Source: Lineus longissimus (taxonomy: Eukaryota; Nemertea; Pilidiophora; Heteronemertea; Lineidae). From it: a stretch of DNA of 64,000 bases. Each line of letters opens with the position of its first letter. Position 1 is the first letter of the stretch. The position numbers and the translations under genes were made by a program. This document shows, one piece after another, positions 53,022 through 64,000 of the stretch. A model generated the notes under the pieces. The model was not told where the DNA came from and made no database searches. It saw only the letters and a list, made by a program, of their open reading frames with translations. The stretch spans positions 372,001-436,000 of the forward strand of contig NC_088314.1 in NCBI RefSeq assembly GCF_910592395.1, written 5' to 3'.

Positions 53022-53160
53022 TATCAGTGTCACAGCGTTTAGTGCGCTGGGCTCATAATCAGGAGGTATCAGGTTCACCTGGCGGAAGGATCACAATTTC
53101 ATCTCTCTGTCCTTAGGCGAGAGACCTAACCCTTCATTGCTTCCTTAACCTATGATAATA
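53022..53160 (+). mobile_element. tRNA-derived SINE fragment
   Basis: The head resembles a tRNA with a CAT anticodon loop: CAGCGTTTAGTGCGCTGGG, then CTCATAATCAGGAGGT, then CAGGTTCACCTGGCG. It is followed by CTGTCCTTAGGCGAGAGACC and TAACCCTTCATTGC, which resembles the widespread SINE body that follows tRNA heads in many animals (GTCCTTGGGCAAG…CCC). Too diverged to be a functional tRNA. Confidence 0.6.
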
Positions 53161-56134
53161 AATGTGTACTAGACTTGCCTAGGAAGTTAATCTGTGATGA
53201 GCCAACATCCTATCAAAGGAAAGTGATACTCAAGGTCGCTTAATGCTACGTTTTCTTGCTGCCTTAACTGCCACAGGAAAACTACTCTCAGCGTCATTTA
53301 TGAAGACTTTACTGTGTGATTAGTGTCTACTTAATGCAAGAGGCCCTTACACTTTTCAGGGTTTTTATTGAACTCCCACATTTCGTAACCAACTCAGAAT
53401 GATTCCACTGTTTTCTCTCTTGGTTTAAACCCCATAAACCACCGCGTCGCCTCTTTGATCGTTACTGGAAATGTCATCGAAGCTTATCACAAACAAACCT
53501 ACGCAATTGAACATTAGCCCAAGTTTCTCTCCCAGGTTTCGCTCCAGCGATGTTTTTATCTCTCCTTTGTACACATTAGTCCCAGAATGATCATCCTCAC
53601 TTGAAAGCATTGGTTTCCATAAAAGAAGAGTAAATGGCAGACCTAATACATTCGATGCAAAAATTGGGGTGGAAAAATTTGGCATGGGTAGGTTTTAACG
53701 TTGATACCGTGTTTGCTTGCGCTGCGTAGTTCATATTAAAGCCAGCTGCAGTCACGGTGAGAATGAGTTTCCAGATGAGAAATCTCTCTGCCGACAACTT
53801 CTGAAGCCTGTCGCCTGCTCAAGCGAACAAGGTGACATTGGCAAGCAAGAAGGGATCGCTTTCAGCATCACGTTGTAACGCCCGTGGCAGACATGGGATT
53901 TCTTGGGCGGCAGTTGGAATAGCTGTTATACAGGCGACACGATTGTCACAATTATTACTAACAGCGGTTGCTGTCAAAACGTTATGTGCATGTGAACGCA
54001 AGCTGGCCACTCAAAATATTGTGGTGCTCTCCAACCGTCACTTAATCCCTCTGCCTACCATGTGTAAGCCTCTCATCAACTGAAATAAGAGAATTGAAAA
54101 TCAAATTTCCTTTCATTCAACTCTTTCCTGCTGTCTTCAGTTGCAGTGCTTGGTATCCCGTTTCCCCAGAGCCGCACCTGGTAATCTTTGTTCAAAGTTC
54201 ATACTTTATGTGGGCTAACGTAGGCATAGGCACACTGTTGGTGCATTGCTGTACACTGCAATATTTAGTTATTATATTCAGGAGCCTAGAGTTCCTGTAT
54301 AATGGCCCTTACAACTGACACTGTCCTCGAAAACAGTAACGTTATCTTCGTCTTGGCACCGTCACCATCAGTCCCTAATAGATAATCAGTGCCAAAGATA
54401 CAATGAGCTTGCACAATGTCTCATTATCGCGTTATCACCAATATCACAGGTAGGGTTGTTTTGGGGTCTCATTATCACATATTACCAATGTTAGCATGTT
54501 TTGTTTTGGACCAGAGTACTCAGTAGAGCACGCCAAATGCAATCTCAATAGCTCAATACATTCTCTCATGAATGAATCCGAATGTAAACAATGAGATTAC
54601 ACAAGAGGCTGGCATTATGCATTCCTGTTGTGACCAGGACCTACAAACGATATTTCTCACTTTAACATGAACCTTGACGGTCATGCACGTGTTAGCTCTA
54701 CATAATACATGCTCGTTACTTTCTAGGTGATATGGTAAGCACTTTTCCAATATGAAAACAAAATAACAACAATACACCTCATGAAATAAATATTTGATTC
54801 ACATAACTGTTGGATATGGATCTGAATGCATCTAGCTAGTCCAACGGTACATGATCGAACAGGCAAGTGCTATTACACTCGACTTTACACTAGGTTTAAT
54901 GTTCTTCCTAAGCTGTTACAGAATATGGTATTGGTCACTTAGTGAGTGTGGTGATATTGGATTAGTCCACTCTATATATAAAGGAAATTACTCATAACGC
55001 AGTGTGTTTAGCCTGACATATCTGACATAAGATCCATACCCTTTTCCATATACACATTTTCTGGATTGCTCACCACGTCAAAAGATTTATGCTTTTGGCA
55101 AGTGTTTTAGCTTGGCTTAGCATAAATCACCTAATCGAGGGCCTAATTGCCGTGAAAAGACGAATGCTGCCATGCTTTCTGTTCAGAAATTGATTGTGGC
55201 ATATTTGTCATGCTGCAGATAAAATATTTTTTAAGTCCAAATAATTTTTGTTCACTTGTTTTTTATCTGCTCAAAATGAAAAAACATCATCAGCACAAAA
55301 AAAATTTTGGCTTTGAAAAAAAAAAATTTCTGAGTCCAAATATTTTTTACACGTTGTTGCTTATCAGGCTCGCCGGCTATGTAACGTACGTGTCTGCGGT
55401 GGCATGCGTCTAGTTTACCAAGCATGGTTCTATTCACTGCCCAGCTGTTGCTGTTGTAGAGCGTGATGGCCGTGCATTAAGCATTGTTGAGTAAGCATCA
55501 TAGTTTAGTAGCCTAATGTGGAGTAATGTATGGTAGCATTGCTAGGGATAGGTTCCCCATAGACCATGAAATTTCTCCAAATCATGAATTATGAAAATCA
55601 TAATGGAAAAGCCATTACTGTAATTACGTACTCTATAATTGTGCATCCATTACACTGGAGAGACATAATTCATGAGGTTCTAGCAGAGTTGCTTCGACTC
55701 AGTATGCTCCTGTTGATCATGTAGGCCTTCCCTGTGTTTAGGGATATTAGCAAGAATAGCTATCAGCACAACCAGAAAAATGGATTTGAGACATTCAGGG
55801 CAATGAAACTGGCCTTAGTCCCAGCTTGCATCACAGCCACTTAGAAAGTTTTGACTTGTTTCTGTCAACCCGAAGAATCCTCTGATGTAAACGATATAAA
55901 GTTGGCAGACATTCCTTGATGGCCTGAGGACTGAGACTGGCGTCTGCTTTTCCCGAGTCATTAGGATCAGGCAGATCTTCCAAGAGTTTTAGAATCGATT
56001 GATCTGAGCTTTCTCCTTGGAGACGGTGTTGGAGATTGGCACCTCGGCGTTGTCTTTGGAACTTAGTATTCCAGGCCCTTCAAAGGGACATCCTACTACA
56101 AACCTAAAACGAACACATGCACAACAGTAAATAG

Positions 56135-57457
56135 CGAAGTTTCTCAAGATGTGGATGGTCAGGTCACAATGCCAAAGGTTGCTACAGGTGTGGATGGTCA
56201 GGTCACAATGCCAACGGTTGCTACAGGTGTGGATGGTCAGGTCACAATGCCAAAGGTTGCTACAGGTGTGGATGGTCAGGTCACAATGCCAACGGTTGCT
56301 ACAGATGTGGATGGTCAGGTCACAATGCCAAAGGTTGCTACAGATGTGGATGGTCAGGTCATAATGCCAAAGGTTGCTACAGGTGTGGATTGTCAGGTCA
56401 CAATGCCAAAGGTTGCTACAGGTGTGGATGGTCAGGTCACAATGCCAAAGGTTGCTACAGGTGTGGATGGTCAGGTCACAATGCCAAAGGTTGCTACAGG
56501 TGTGGATTGTCAGGTCACAATGCCAAAGGTTGCTACAGGTGTGGATTGTCAGGTCACAATGCCAAAGGTTGCTACAGGTGTGGATGGTCAGGTCACAATG
56601 CCAAAGGTTGCTACAGGTGTGGATGGTCAGGTCATAATGCCAAAGGTTGCTACAGGTGTGGATGGTCAGGTCATAATGCCAAAGGTTGCTACAGGTGTGG
56701 ATGGTCAGGTCACAATGCCAAAGGTTGCTACAGGTGTGGATGGTCAGGTCACAATGCCAAAGGTTGCTACAGGTGTGGATGGTCAGGTCATAATGCCAAA
56801 GGTTGCTACAGGTGTGGATGGTCAGGTCACAATGCCAATGGTTGCTACAGGTGTGGATGGTCAGGTCACAATGCCAAAGGTTGCTACAGGTGTGGATGGT
56901 CAGGTCATAATGCCAAAGGTTGCTACAGGTGTGGATTGTCAGGTCACAATGCCAAAGGTTGCTACAGGTGTGGATGGTCAGGTCACAATGCCAAAGGTTG
57001 CTACAGATGTGGATGGTCAGGTCACAATGCCAAAGGTTGCTACAGGTGTGGATGGTCAGGTCACAATTCCAAAGGTTGCTACAGGTGTGGATTGTCAGGT
57101 CACAATGCCAAAGGTTGCTACAGGTGTGGATGGTCAGGTCATAATGCCAAAGGTTGCTACAGATGTGGATGGTCAGGTCATAATGCCAAAGGTTGCTACA
57201 GGTGTGGATGGTCAGGTCATAATGCCAATGGTTGCTACAGGTGTGGATTGTCAGGCCATTTGCCAAAGGTTGCTGTAAGAGCAGGTTGTCCTCTAATTTC
57301 AAGCAAGGAACGAAAAGCAATGTGTTCCATGTACTATAATATGGGGATATACACATCTAATGAACAACATGGCTTCAGGAGCTACGCAGACCAGCAAGTC
57401 ATTATAGAGAAGGTGATTGCGTGTGAATTGTGTAGTAGACTAACGTGGGCGGATTGA
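56135..57457 (+). CDS. Possible poly-CCHC zinc-knuckle reading frame, no ATG start
   Basis: The knuckle frame is open from just after a TAG at 56132-56134 to a TGA at 57455-57457, about 440 codons. Knuckle spacing and the residues C-Y-R-C-G-x-S-G-H-x-A-K resemble CNBP/GIS2-type nucleic-acid-binding knuckles. There is no ATG in this frame before the array, so translation would need an upstream exon. A weak acceptor (TTTCTCAAG, ending 56148) and a donor-like GTAAGA just after the array (57276) are visible. Because neighbouring units share a cysteine, adjacent knuckles cannot all bind zinc at once. Other frames are also open through periodicity. Treat as a candidate exon or a non-coding relic of a knuckle gene; I favour a relic. 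Confidence 0.25.
   Translation, partial: RSFSRCGWSGHNAKGCYRCGWSGHNANGCYRCGWSGHNAKGCYRCGWSGHNANGCYRCGWSGHNAKGCYRCGWSGHNAKGCYRCGLSGHNAKGCYRCGWSGHNAKGCYRCGWSGHNAKGCYRCGLSGHNAKGCYRCGLSGHNAKGCYRCGWSGHNAKGCYRCGWSGHNAKGCYRCGWSGHNAKGCYRCGWSGHNAKGCYRCGWSGHNAKGCYRCGWSGHNAKGCYRCGWSGHNANGCYRCGWSGHNAKGCYRCGWSGHNAKGCYRCGLSGHNAKGCYRCGWSGHNAKGCYRCGWSGHNAKGCYRCGWSGHNSKGCYRCGLSGHNAKGCYRCGWSGHNAKGCYRCGWSGHNAKGCYRCGWSGHNANGCYRCGLSGHLPKVAVRAGCPLISSKERKAMCSMYYNMGIYTSNEQHGFRSYADQQVIIEKVIACELCSRLTWAD
56150..57278 (+). repeat. 39-bp minisatellite encoding CCHC zinc-knuckle motif, about 28 copies plus one broken
   Basis: There are twenty-eight consecutive 39-bp units with no indels. In one frame each reads CGWSGHNAKGCYR or CGLSGHNAKGCYR, i.e. 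C-x2-C-x4-H-x4-C where the fourth Cys is also the first Cys of the next unit. Variable sites are mainly CAC/CAT (His) and AGG/AGA (Arg), both silent, plus TGG/TTG (Trp/Leu), AAA/AAC/AAT (Lys/Asn) and one AAT-GCC/AAT-TCC change. The last unit loses a base and leaves the frame. Confidence 0.97.
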
Positions 57458-58215
57458 CGTCATCGAGTCCTAGCTGCATCCAGGCATTAATTGCGATAAT
57501 CTCTGATCTTTAAGGTGGAACTTGTCTTTCCGAGTTGGAGAAGGTGTATGGAGTATAGGAATTGTCTAGCTACAGGGCAATGGTCACAGCTATGACATCA
57601 GCTTTTGACACTGTGACGAAGGGCCGGGCTTCATGCAATCATTAGTAGTAGTTTCGCTGGTTTCCCTGCTCGAAAAAAGCTTAGTGTTTTCAAAGGGTTT
57701 GTTCAGGGACTGTGATCAGCATCAGACACACGGTAGGCAGGGCCTTATACCATATATATCGTGTTTGATGACGTCATAGGAGTTATTTCGTGAACACACA
57801 TTCGTGCTTTTTTTGTTACCAGGGTTTGGTAAGAACTGACGTAAGAAGAAAGAAACGTAGTAATCAGTACAGGCCAGCTATGTGTGTTTGGTCTTCATTG
57901 TTGAAGTATTATGTGTGTGCACATTGTCTCTGCATTGCGTCATGCCATTAAACCAAAGGTCTTTAGCAGTAGAATGATCTTTGACGTGCTTGGTGTCATG
58001 TCATTAGGGTAGGACATCATAAGTTGTGTTAGGCAATGGCCACTTATATAAGTGGAAAGGACGTGGACACATGATTGATTCAGAGTCGATTAGGGCTTGT
58101 TTATAACTGTACATGTATATGTATCAGTGGTTCCCTTTTCACCCAACCATGAAGTGTTTGCCATGGTTAGCTTCGATGACTTTGCTTGACAACTCAGTTT
58201 TCCTTGGTGAACAAG

Positions 58216-58268
58216 CTCTTACTGAACAATCTCTCGCTGAACAATCTCTCGCTGAACAATCCCTCGCT
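58216..58268 (+). repeat. 15-bp short tandem repeat, about three copies
   Basis: A CTCTCGCTGAACAAT unit is repeated with small variants (CTCTTACTGAACAAT, CCCTCGCT). Confidence 0.8.
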
Positions 58269-58740
58269 CTTGCAGTCGAGCAATAATGATGATGTATCGA
58301 TAATGCCTGATGTGTGATTGCCCTTGTACCACAGAACTGTGTGTGACCAATGCTGTGAACCCAGCACTGAATGCACATGGCCACCATTAGATATGACATC
58401 TCATCATTTTACATGTATATCATATGGATAATTTCGTCGATTGGGAGCTGTTTTTTGTTGTTTACTGTTTGTTATTACAGACACATATATCAATTTGTTG
58501 ATTATTATGCTACATTCTCGCAGAACCAGACCGAGAGTGTGCAGAGACCTCTCATGTACAGTACAGTATCAGTCATCCTGCACAACACCTATTCCTGTCA
58601 GCTGTCGTCCATAGAAATGAATCGCGCTCACAAATGTGAAACTAATGTCTTCATTTTGCTGTACAAGTGTTGTGGCGACGGGTGTGGTATTGTTCTGTCG
58701 GAAGAATTGTCTTTTAGAATGTAGTGTACCATATTGTTAA

Positions 58741-59020
58741 CACCTGTCATGCCTGTTGGAATATGGGATAGCATGTTGGATTGTCCTTATCAGGAGGTGT
58801 CCTGGGCACTCAGATTCATCTGGTTCCTCCAAGTTTCAGATGCAACCTATCATCACGTGTGTTTGACTAGGGATTGTCCTAATAGGGCGGTTTCCTGGGC
58901 ACTGAGGCCAATTTGGTTCTTCCATGTTTTAGAATGTGATGAAACATATCATCAACGCGTGTTCGAAGAGGAGACAGTTCATTCGATCATCCTTATAGAA
59001 AAGGTGTTCTGGGCATACGA
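58741..59020 (+). repeat. Diverged ~100-bp tandem repeat, two to three copies
   Basis: Shared blocks are GGATTGTCCTTATCAGGAGG / GGATTGTCCTAATAGGGCGG, TCCTGGGCACTCAGATTCAT / TCCTGGGCACTGAGGCCAAT and CCTATCATCACGTGTGTT / CATATCATCAACGCGTGTT. The third copy is much weaker. Confidence 0.55.
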
Positions 59021-61536
59021 AAAAGGTTACCACCAATGTACTTGTTGGAGCAGTAACAATTGAATATACCATATGATACTTATTTTTATTAGGTAATACT
59101 GGCTTTGATTTACCATTGTGTTTTTGATCCTCTTCTCTTACCCAGCAGATGTTTTCTCAGCGGGAGATCCCAGCCTGTCCTATAGTGTAAGGCTGACTAG
59201 CTGACGAATAAACTATTGATTGCTTGTAACACTTGGCTCATGTAATATTGACCTGTCTCATACTGTACGTACGTGCTATCAGACCACTAGTTTTTTTAGC
59301 AACACGTTTCACGTAGACTTGGTGTTGTGTGGGGTAGATCAATAGAAGCGCACTGGACCATCCACATCTAAACAAATACATAACCGATGTAGTCGTGTGA
59401 TAGTCACTTCGATTGCTTGTTGAACGCGGGTTATCCTCCGAGTGGATAATGGACGCTTTGATGCTTGCTTCGAGATTGCATGGGTTTGAAAAGTAGATGG
59501 TTTGAAGATGTGTTCAGTGTTTTGATTGACTTCACATTCAGAGTAGGTGAGGGGATTATCCTCTTTGAAGTCATGTCGTGGTTCCGCATTAGACAAGACG
59601 AGTAGAGGCTCTGGTAACCAAGCTGGCCCCTTCGGAAGATCATCCAGAAGTCCTCAAATACTGTTCTTGCATTTGCTCCTATCTGCAGTCGCCTCTCATT
59701 CCTAAAAAAACTGACAAAGCCTGATGATACAGTCATAGCCTCCATAGTTGGATATACCATTGCTTGCAATTTGAAGTAATGTGAATATGCAATATTCAGT
59801 GGCTAATCTAGCTTCTAATGCAGTTTTAGTATTTACGGCATAAGACTCTCGGATAAATTATTCAGGGCCCTCTCATGTATTATATGAACTTTAACTAATG
59901 CATCTGGTGTAGAGGGTTTTTTAGCAGAGACAAGGGAAGGTATTTGGATGAGGCGAAGCTGGATAAGTTAGAGACTCACTTATGGCATTATGCTTCGAAA
60001 TGAAATGAGATAATCAATAGGTTCTTAGGAAAGGTTTTCAAATAATATTGAATGTAAAAATACAGTAACATTTGAACAGCTTTCAGATTTGTCCTTGTAG
60101 TTTTAGATCCGTCCATGTGGGGCATTTGACAATGTCCTAAATGCAGCTGCATCTGCTAAATATTCTATTCACGTTTGTTGTGGCTAAATAAATACACTGA
60201 TGTGGAATAATTGAATTGGAATTCTGCAGGAAATTATATCGATTGTCGAGTAAACAATGTGGAAATGTGGACAGGATTCAGGGTACTGTTGTGAAGATTT
60301 AATGAATAGTTAGACTTGCTGAGTTTGGTTCATCGAGGAAGAGGAATTGGAGGATGAGGACGAGGAGGAGTAGTAGGAGGGTACAGCATCCACATCAGAC
60401 GGAGATATAGCCTGATTACAACTACAGCGCGGGTTTGCCGCTAACACTCCCCGTAACACTGACTCACAGTAACACAGGCTTCGTGGTCAGTTACAATTGC
60501 CAAGTCAAACTTGCAACGAAATTACCAGTAATCCAAGGTCTGTGAGAGCTAGGCAGTTCCCCACTTTCGCCTCTGTGGTGTAAAGTTAGCTTTCTTATAC
60601 TTAACATTGCCATTAACCGTGATAAACAGTGCTAAACTTAAGATATATTCGTACATTTATCGCTGAATATATTGAGAGTTATCAGGTGAATTCCACTAGC
60701 CGGTCTGATTTACTCTGATAGCAAACAATCCCATCAGAGAACCTTAGGACGGCTCTATACATCATAACTGTTTATCAACACAACACCAGCAGGACTACTC
60801 GCTTTCAGCTGCATGCTAAGCACGTAGGTGGTTAGATGTCTTGCGAGGTTCGCCAAATGTTTTTAAGAAAAAAAGTGATGAGAATGATCGTAGGTGGTTC
60901 AACGACATAGGGATTGGAAGTAACGTTTTCATGAACAGCCTAGGCGCTATGGCTGCTTTGTGTAGCCTCTCGGTACCTTGGTGGTATTGCTGGTTTGTGC
61001 AGCCTGTCCGTGCCTTGGTGGTGTGACTTCACATCCTTCAGACTTGACAGTGACAAGGTATATACATTGATAAACACACTTTGTTTGAGAAGAATATTCT
61101 ACTGTGCTTGGCATCACTTGCTGGTGAATGCACAGGTTGTTGTTGAACCCGTTTCACTGTGGCATCTGGCACATTGGTACTGATGAGAAGGTGGTTGTAA
61201 CCTGGACCAACATACGCCGGAGATGCAAAATCACCCCAAAGTTATCTTCGTACGATTTGTGGAAACAGAAATGAATTAAGCACGAGTGAATTGATTCAAA
61301 AAGCATTAAAACGTACCAATAATCAAACGAACTCTAGGGAAATCATGGGATTACTGCTGAAGGAAAATGCTAATGATTTGGGCCTGTGGGGCATTGGTAA
61401 CAAACGCTACTACAAAATAATAATTAATAGTGCAATTAGCAGCGCTGTGAACTTGATGGTGTTGGCAAGAACCTCTCAAGTAGCACTATTAGCTTGAAAA
61501 TTGATTCTCAGCAAAAATGTCGGCGTTGATGACATT

Positions 61537-61620
61537 TAGAAAAATGTAGCCTTGCCTGGGATTGGAACCATCGACCCTTGAAGTGCTGGTCGCCTGCTCC
61601 ACCAATGAGCCACCGGGGAT
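61537..61620 (-). mobile_element. tRNA-derived SINE, minus strand
   Basis: On the minus strand: an A-box-like GGTGGCTCATTGGTGGAGC, an anticodon-arm-like part, then B-box GATGGTTCCAATCCC, followed by AGGCAAGGCTACATTTTT, a typical SINE continuation. Spacing fits a tRNA head. No long 3' tail was defined. Confidence 0.65.
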
Positions 61621-63378
61621 CGCTGGTGACCCAGGGAGGCGACATAAGTAATAAACCGACTGCTTTGTCTTATTCATATACATGTAAAAACCTTAGTGTT
61701 TTGTGGTTGCACATTGGTGAAATCAATGTAGGGTTTGTGTTTATTACAGGTTCGACTCGTTGTTGTTACCTGCTAGATAGGGTGGCTTTCTCTCTGGGGA
61801 AGGGTTCGCGTCCAGATTACTCAGCCCTTGGAGGGAGACAAGGTCTTTCTTCCTGCGCATAGCCATGTCTCCTTTGTATCTGCTGTTGTCGTTGGCCGAG
61901 GTGAAGCCAACAAAGCTTTTCCCATCGGATTCTATTGCTTCGCTTCGAATGTCTTTGATGCTTATTTTAGGTATCGGTTGCTAAATAGATAACTTGTTGT
62001 GTTTACACTGCTTCACACTGCTTCACACTGCTCAGTCGTTGTTGGTTTGTTGTTGTATGGGTGGCTTCAGCAGCGTACTCGGCGTTGCTGATGGCGTACA
62101 GGTGATATTTTTAGGTTCATGTCGCATAAAATTGAAAAACTATATCATGAAATATGTAGGAAGACAAGTCATCTATACCAAAAGTGGTTTCGCTAGTCCA
62201 TCGATATCTCGCTTGCAGTTGAACACAACTGGTCTAAAATGATGTCTCATTATAAAAATTCCGTGTTTGGATTCTCGATGAGCAGTTTCGTTTGGGTCCT
62301 GATCATGATGGTATCCACTGCTTGTTCTAAAATCCCACTAAAATACTCCTGTCTCTCTTAACCCCTACAATGACGACCATTTTCTCCATCTCAGCATCCC
62401 GAGAAAAGTCCATCTGGGAGGCAAGACTTATAGCTGTTGCCAATCGTACTCATGGCGATGCTTCTGCATATCATGAAAGTCATGCAGAAGATCCAAACCT
62501 TCCGGGAAACATGGCTATTTATAGATATTCCCGATAGCTCAATACAAGACCGTTGATACTGGATAGGTCTCATGCATTTATGCAATATTCAGATTAGATT
62601 TGAGTTGTCAGTGTGACCAATTCACTCGGGGAAACGCTTGATTTGCACGGTTAGTGTTGCGGTACCGTTTCCATCAGGCAGCAGGCTGAGCAATAATCTG
62701 AAAGATGGTTGTTAAGAGTGGAACATTATTGAGTGCAGATGGTTTAAGGTGTCACACGTTCAATCCAAAGGTCCAGGGAAACGCCAGGTTTATCAGTGCC
62801 TTGTCTTCCAAGGTTGAGTTCAGTGTGATGCACTGTCAAGGACAGCTTCGTTGAGTTTGGTAGTGTTCAGGTTTTTAAAAGGTATTCACAGCTGAATCCT
62901 AGGCATGTTGGGTTTAAAAACCAGTCCGATTTGTCCCCCCAGGATGAATGACTAAGAGTCCCCTCTAAAATATTCATTCACTCATTAGTCATCTAGCCTA
63001 GTCTGATGAGGGACTGACCTGTAACTGTGGATCTATAGGTAGTGGCAGATTCACGCCACTAGAACGAAAACCAATGTGTGCTGTGGACATTTCTTTCACA
63101 AGGAAATGCACATGGTAAGAGTGGAGTGTACGAGATTATCTTTATTGTTAACATGACCCAAAACTGTCATGTGTTGGGTAACCGTAAAGTGCTCTTTTTA
63201 CTGGTCTTGTTAGCCTGGAATATGACGATATGATATAGCACTTGACGTAATGTCATGTAAATGATATTTGCTGAGTCAATGCAGCTATAATAGTCAATAT
63301 GATCTCGCCTATTATTGGTGATGAATATTATGTAAAGATTTCCACATGACAGTCAGTGGGTCATAAAAAAGGTAGTGT

Positions 63379-64000
63379 GTTACCTCCTCCTCTGATAAAA
63401 GGACCTTGTTCTTGTACAGGACTTTGTTTTACCCTCCTCTGATCTGTGAGTTACCTTCCTGCTTATTGCGGATGGACCTTGTTCTTGTACAGGACTTTGT
63501 TTTACCCTCCTCTGATCTGTGAGTTACCTTCCTGCTTATTGCGGATGGACCTTGTTCTTGTACAGGACTTTGTTTTACCCTCCTTTGATCTGTTAGTTAC
63601 CTTCCTGCTTATTGCGGATGGACCTTGTTCTTGTACAGGACTTTGTTTTACCCTCCTTTGATCTGTGAGTTACCTTCCTGCTTATTGCGGATGGACCTTG
63701 TTCTTGTACAGGACTTTGTTTTACCCTCCTTTGATCTGTTAGTTACCTTCCTGCTTATTGCGGATGGACCTTGTTCTTGTACAGGACTTTGTTTTACCCT
63801 CCTCTGATCTGTGAGTTACCTTCCTGCTTATTGCGGATGGACCTTGTTCTTGTACAGGACTTTGCTTTACCCTCCTCTGATCTGTGAGTTACCTTCCTGC
63901 TTATTGCGGATGGACCTTGTTCTTGTACAGGACTTTGTTTTACCCTCCTCTGATCTGTGAGTTACCTTCCTGCTTATTGCGGATGGACCTTGTTCTTGTA
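63379..64000 (+). repeat. 73-bp minisatellite running off the right edge, at least eight copies
   Basis: Units of 73 bp repeat from about 63402, with a degenerate start at 63379. Each contains CCTTGTTCTTGTACAGGACT and GATCTGTGAGTTACC (or GTTAGT). Variants are CTCCTCTG/CTCCTTTG and TGTTTT/TGCTTT. The array is incomplete at base 64000. Confidence 0.96.

Larger units (their letters stand above)
43298..64000 (+). other. Presumed long first intron of KCND, no recognised exon
   Basis: No segment matching the expected next KCND exon (YGDMVP… through S6) was noticed up to the window end. Vertebrate KCND genes are known for a very large first intron, so this is the simplest reading; an unrelated nested gene cannot be excluded. 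The region holds a foldback at 45017-45188, diverged repeats at 49290-50345, SINE pieces at 53022 and 61537, the zinc-knuckle-coding array at 56150, and a 73-bp array at the right edge. Open frames at 46626-47003 and 51817-52056 have no recognisable family. Confidence 0.5.

Noticed and set aside
53022-53095. Possible tRNA-Met gene (CAT anticodon)
   Set aside because: Stem pairing is poor and a SINE body follows; it is better explained as a tRNA-derived SINE.
56149-57278. Other frames of the 39-bp array (GVDGQVTMPKVAT-type repeats, and the minus-strand frame)
   Set aside because: They are open only because of the stop-free period. Only the plus-strand CYRCG frame matches a known motif.

Overview
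The window comes from an animal nuclear genome. Genes are split into many short exons with GT..AG introns, polyadenylation signals follow the stop codons, and all recognisable proteins are animal-specific. Tandem repeats and tRNA-derived SINE-like sequences are abundant. The proteins resemble vertebrate orthologues but intron sizes and repeats are not vertebrate-like, so a bilaterian invertebrate is likely (for example mollusc, annelid, brachiopod, echinoderm or hemichordate). The species cannot be fixed from the sequence alone.

Layout. 1-2804 (+): the last seven exons visible of a STRIP1/2 (FAM40) orthologue, the STRIPAK scaffold. 3862-6253 (-): a three-exon gene for a 606-residue leucine-rich-repeat protein, convergent with STRIP. 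7065-11071 (+): a complete ten-exon sideroflexin, closest to SFXN2, sharing a divergent promoter region with the LRR gene. 12159-27113 (+): a complete GRIPAP1/GRASP-1 orthologue of 21 exons plus one probable 39-nt cassette exon, followed by a ~2.4 kb 3' UTR. 29645-37460: a 7.8 kb satellite of about 135 copies of a 58-bp monomer. 37461-42191: repeat-rich intergenic DNA ending in a CpG-rich promoter-like stretch. 42192-43297 (+): the first coding exon of a Shal/Kv4 (KCND) potassium channel, ending inside the selectivity filter codons. 43298-64000: no further KCND exon was recognised, so this is probably a very long first intron, full of minisatellites, SINE fragments and a foldback element.

Main points of interest. 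(1) Two minisatellites lie exactly on splice junctions: a 59-bp unit repeats an SFXN2 acceptor five times, and a 35-bp unit repeats a GRIPAP1 donor five times. In each gene only one copy keeps the reading frame. (2) A 39-bp minisatellite at 56.15-57.28 kb encodes, in one frame, a CCHC zinc-knuckle motif about 28 times. A strongly diverged inverted array of the same unit at 49.6-49.9 kb still keeps most Cys/Cys/His/Cys positions. (3) STRIP, GRIPAP1 and KCND lie together here. In human, GRIPAP1 neighbours KCND1, and STRIP1/2 share chromosomes with KCND3/2, so this looks like retained ancient linkage.

The genes are not a pathway or operon. They are ordinary housekeeping or neuronal genes: kinase/phosphatase scaffold, mitochondrial carrier, recycling-endosome tether and A-type potassium channel. 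About one fifth of the window is tandem repeat.
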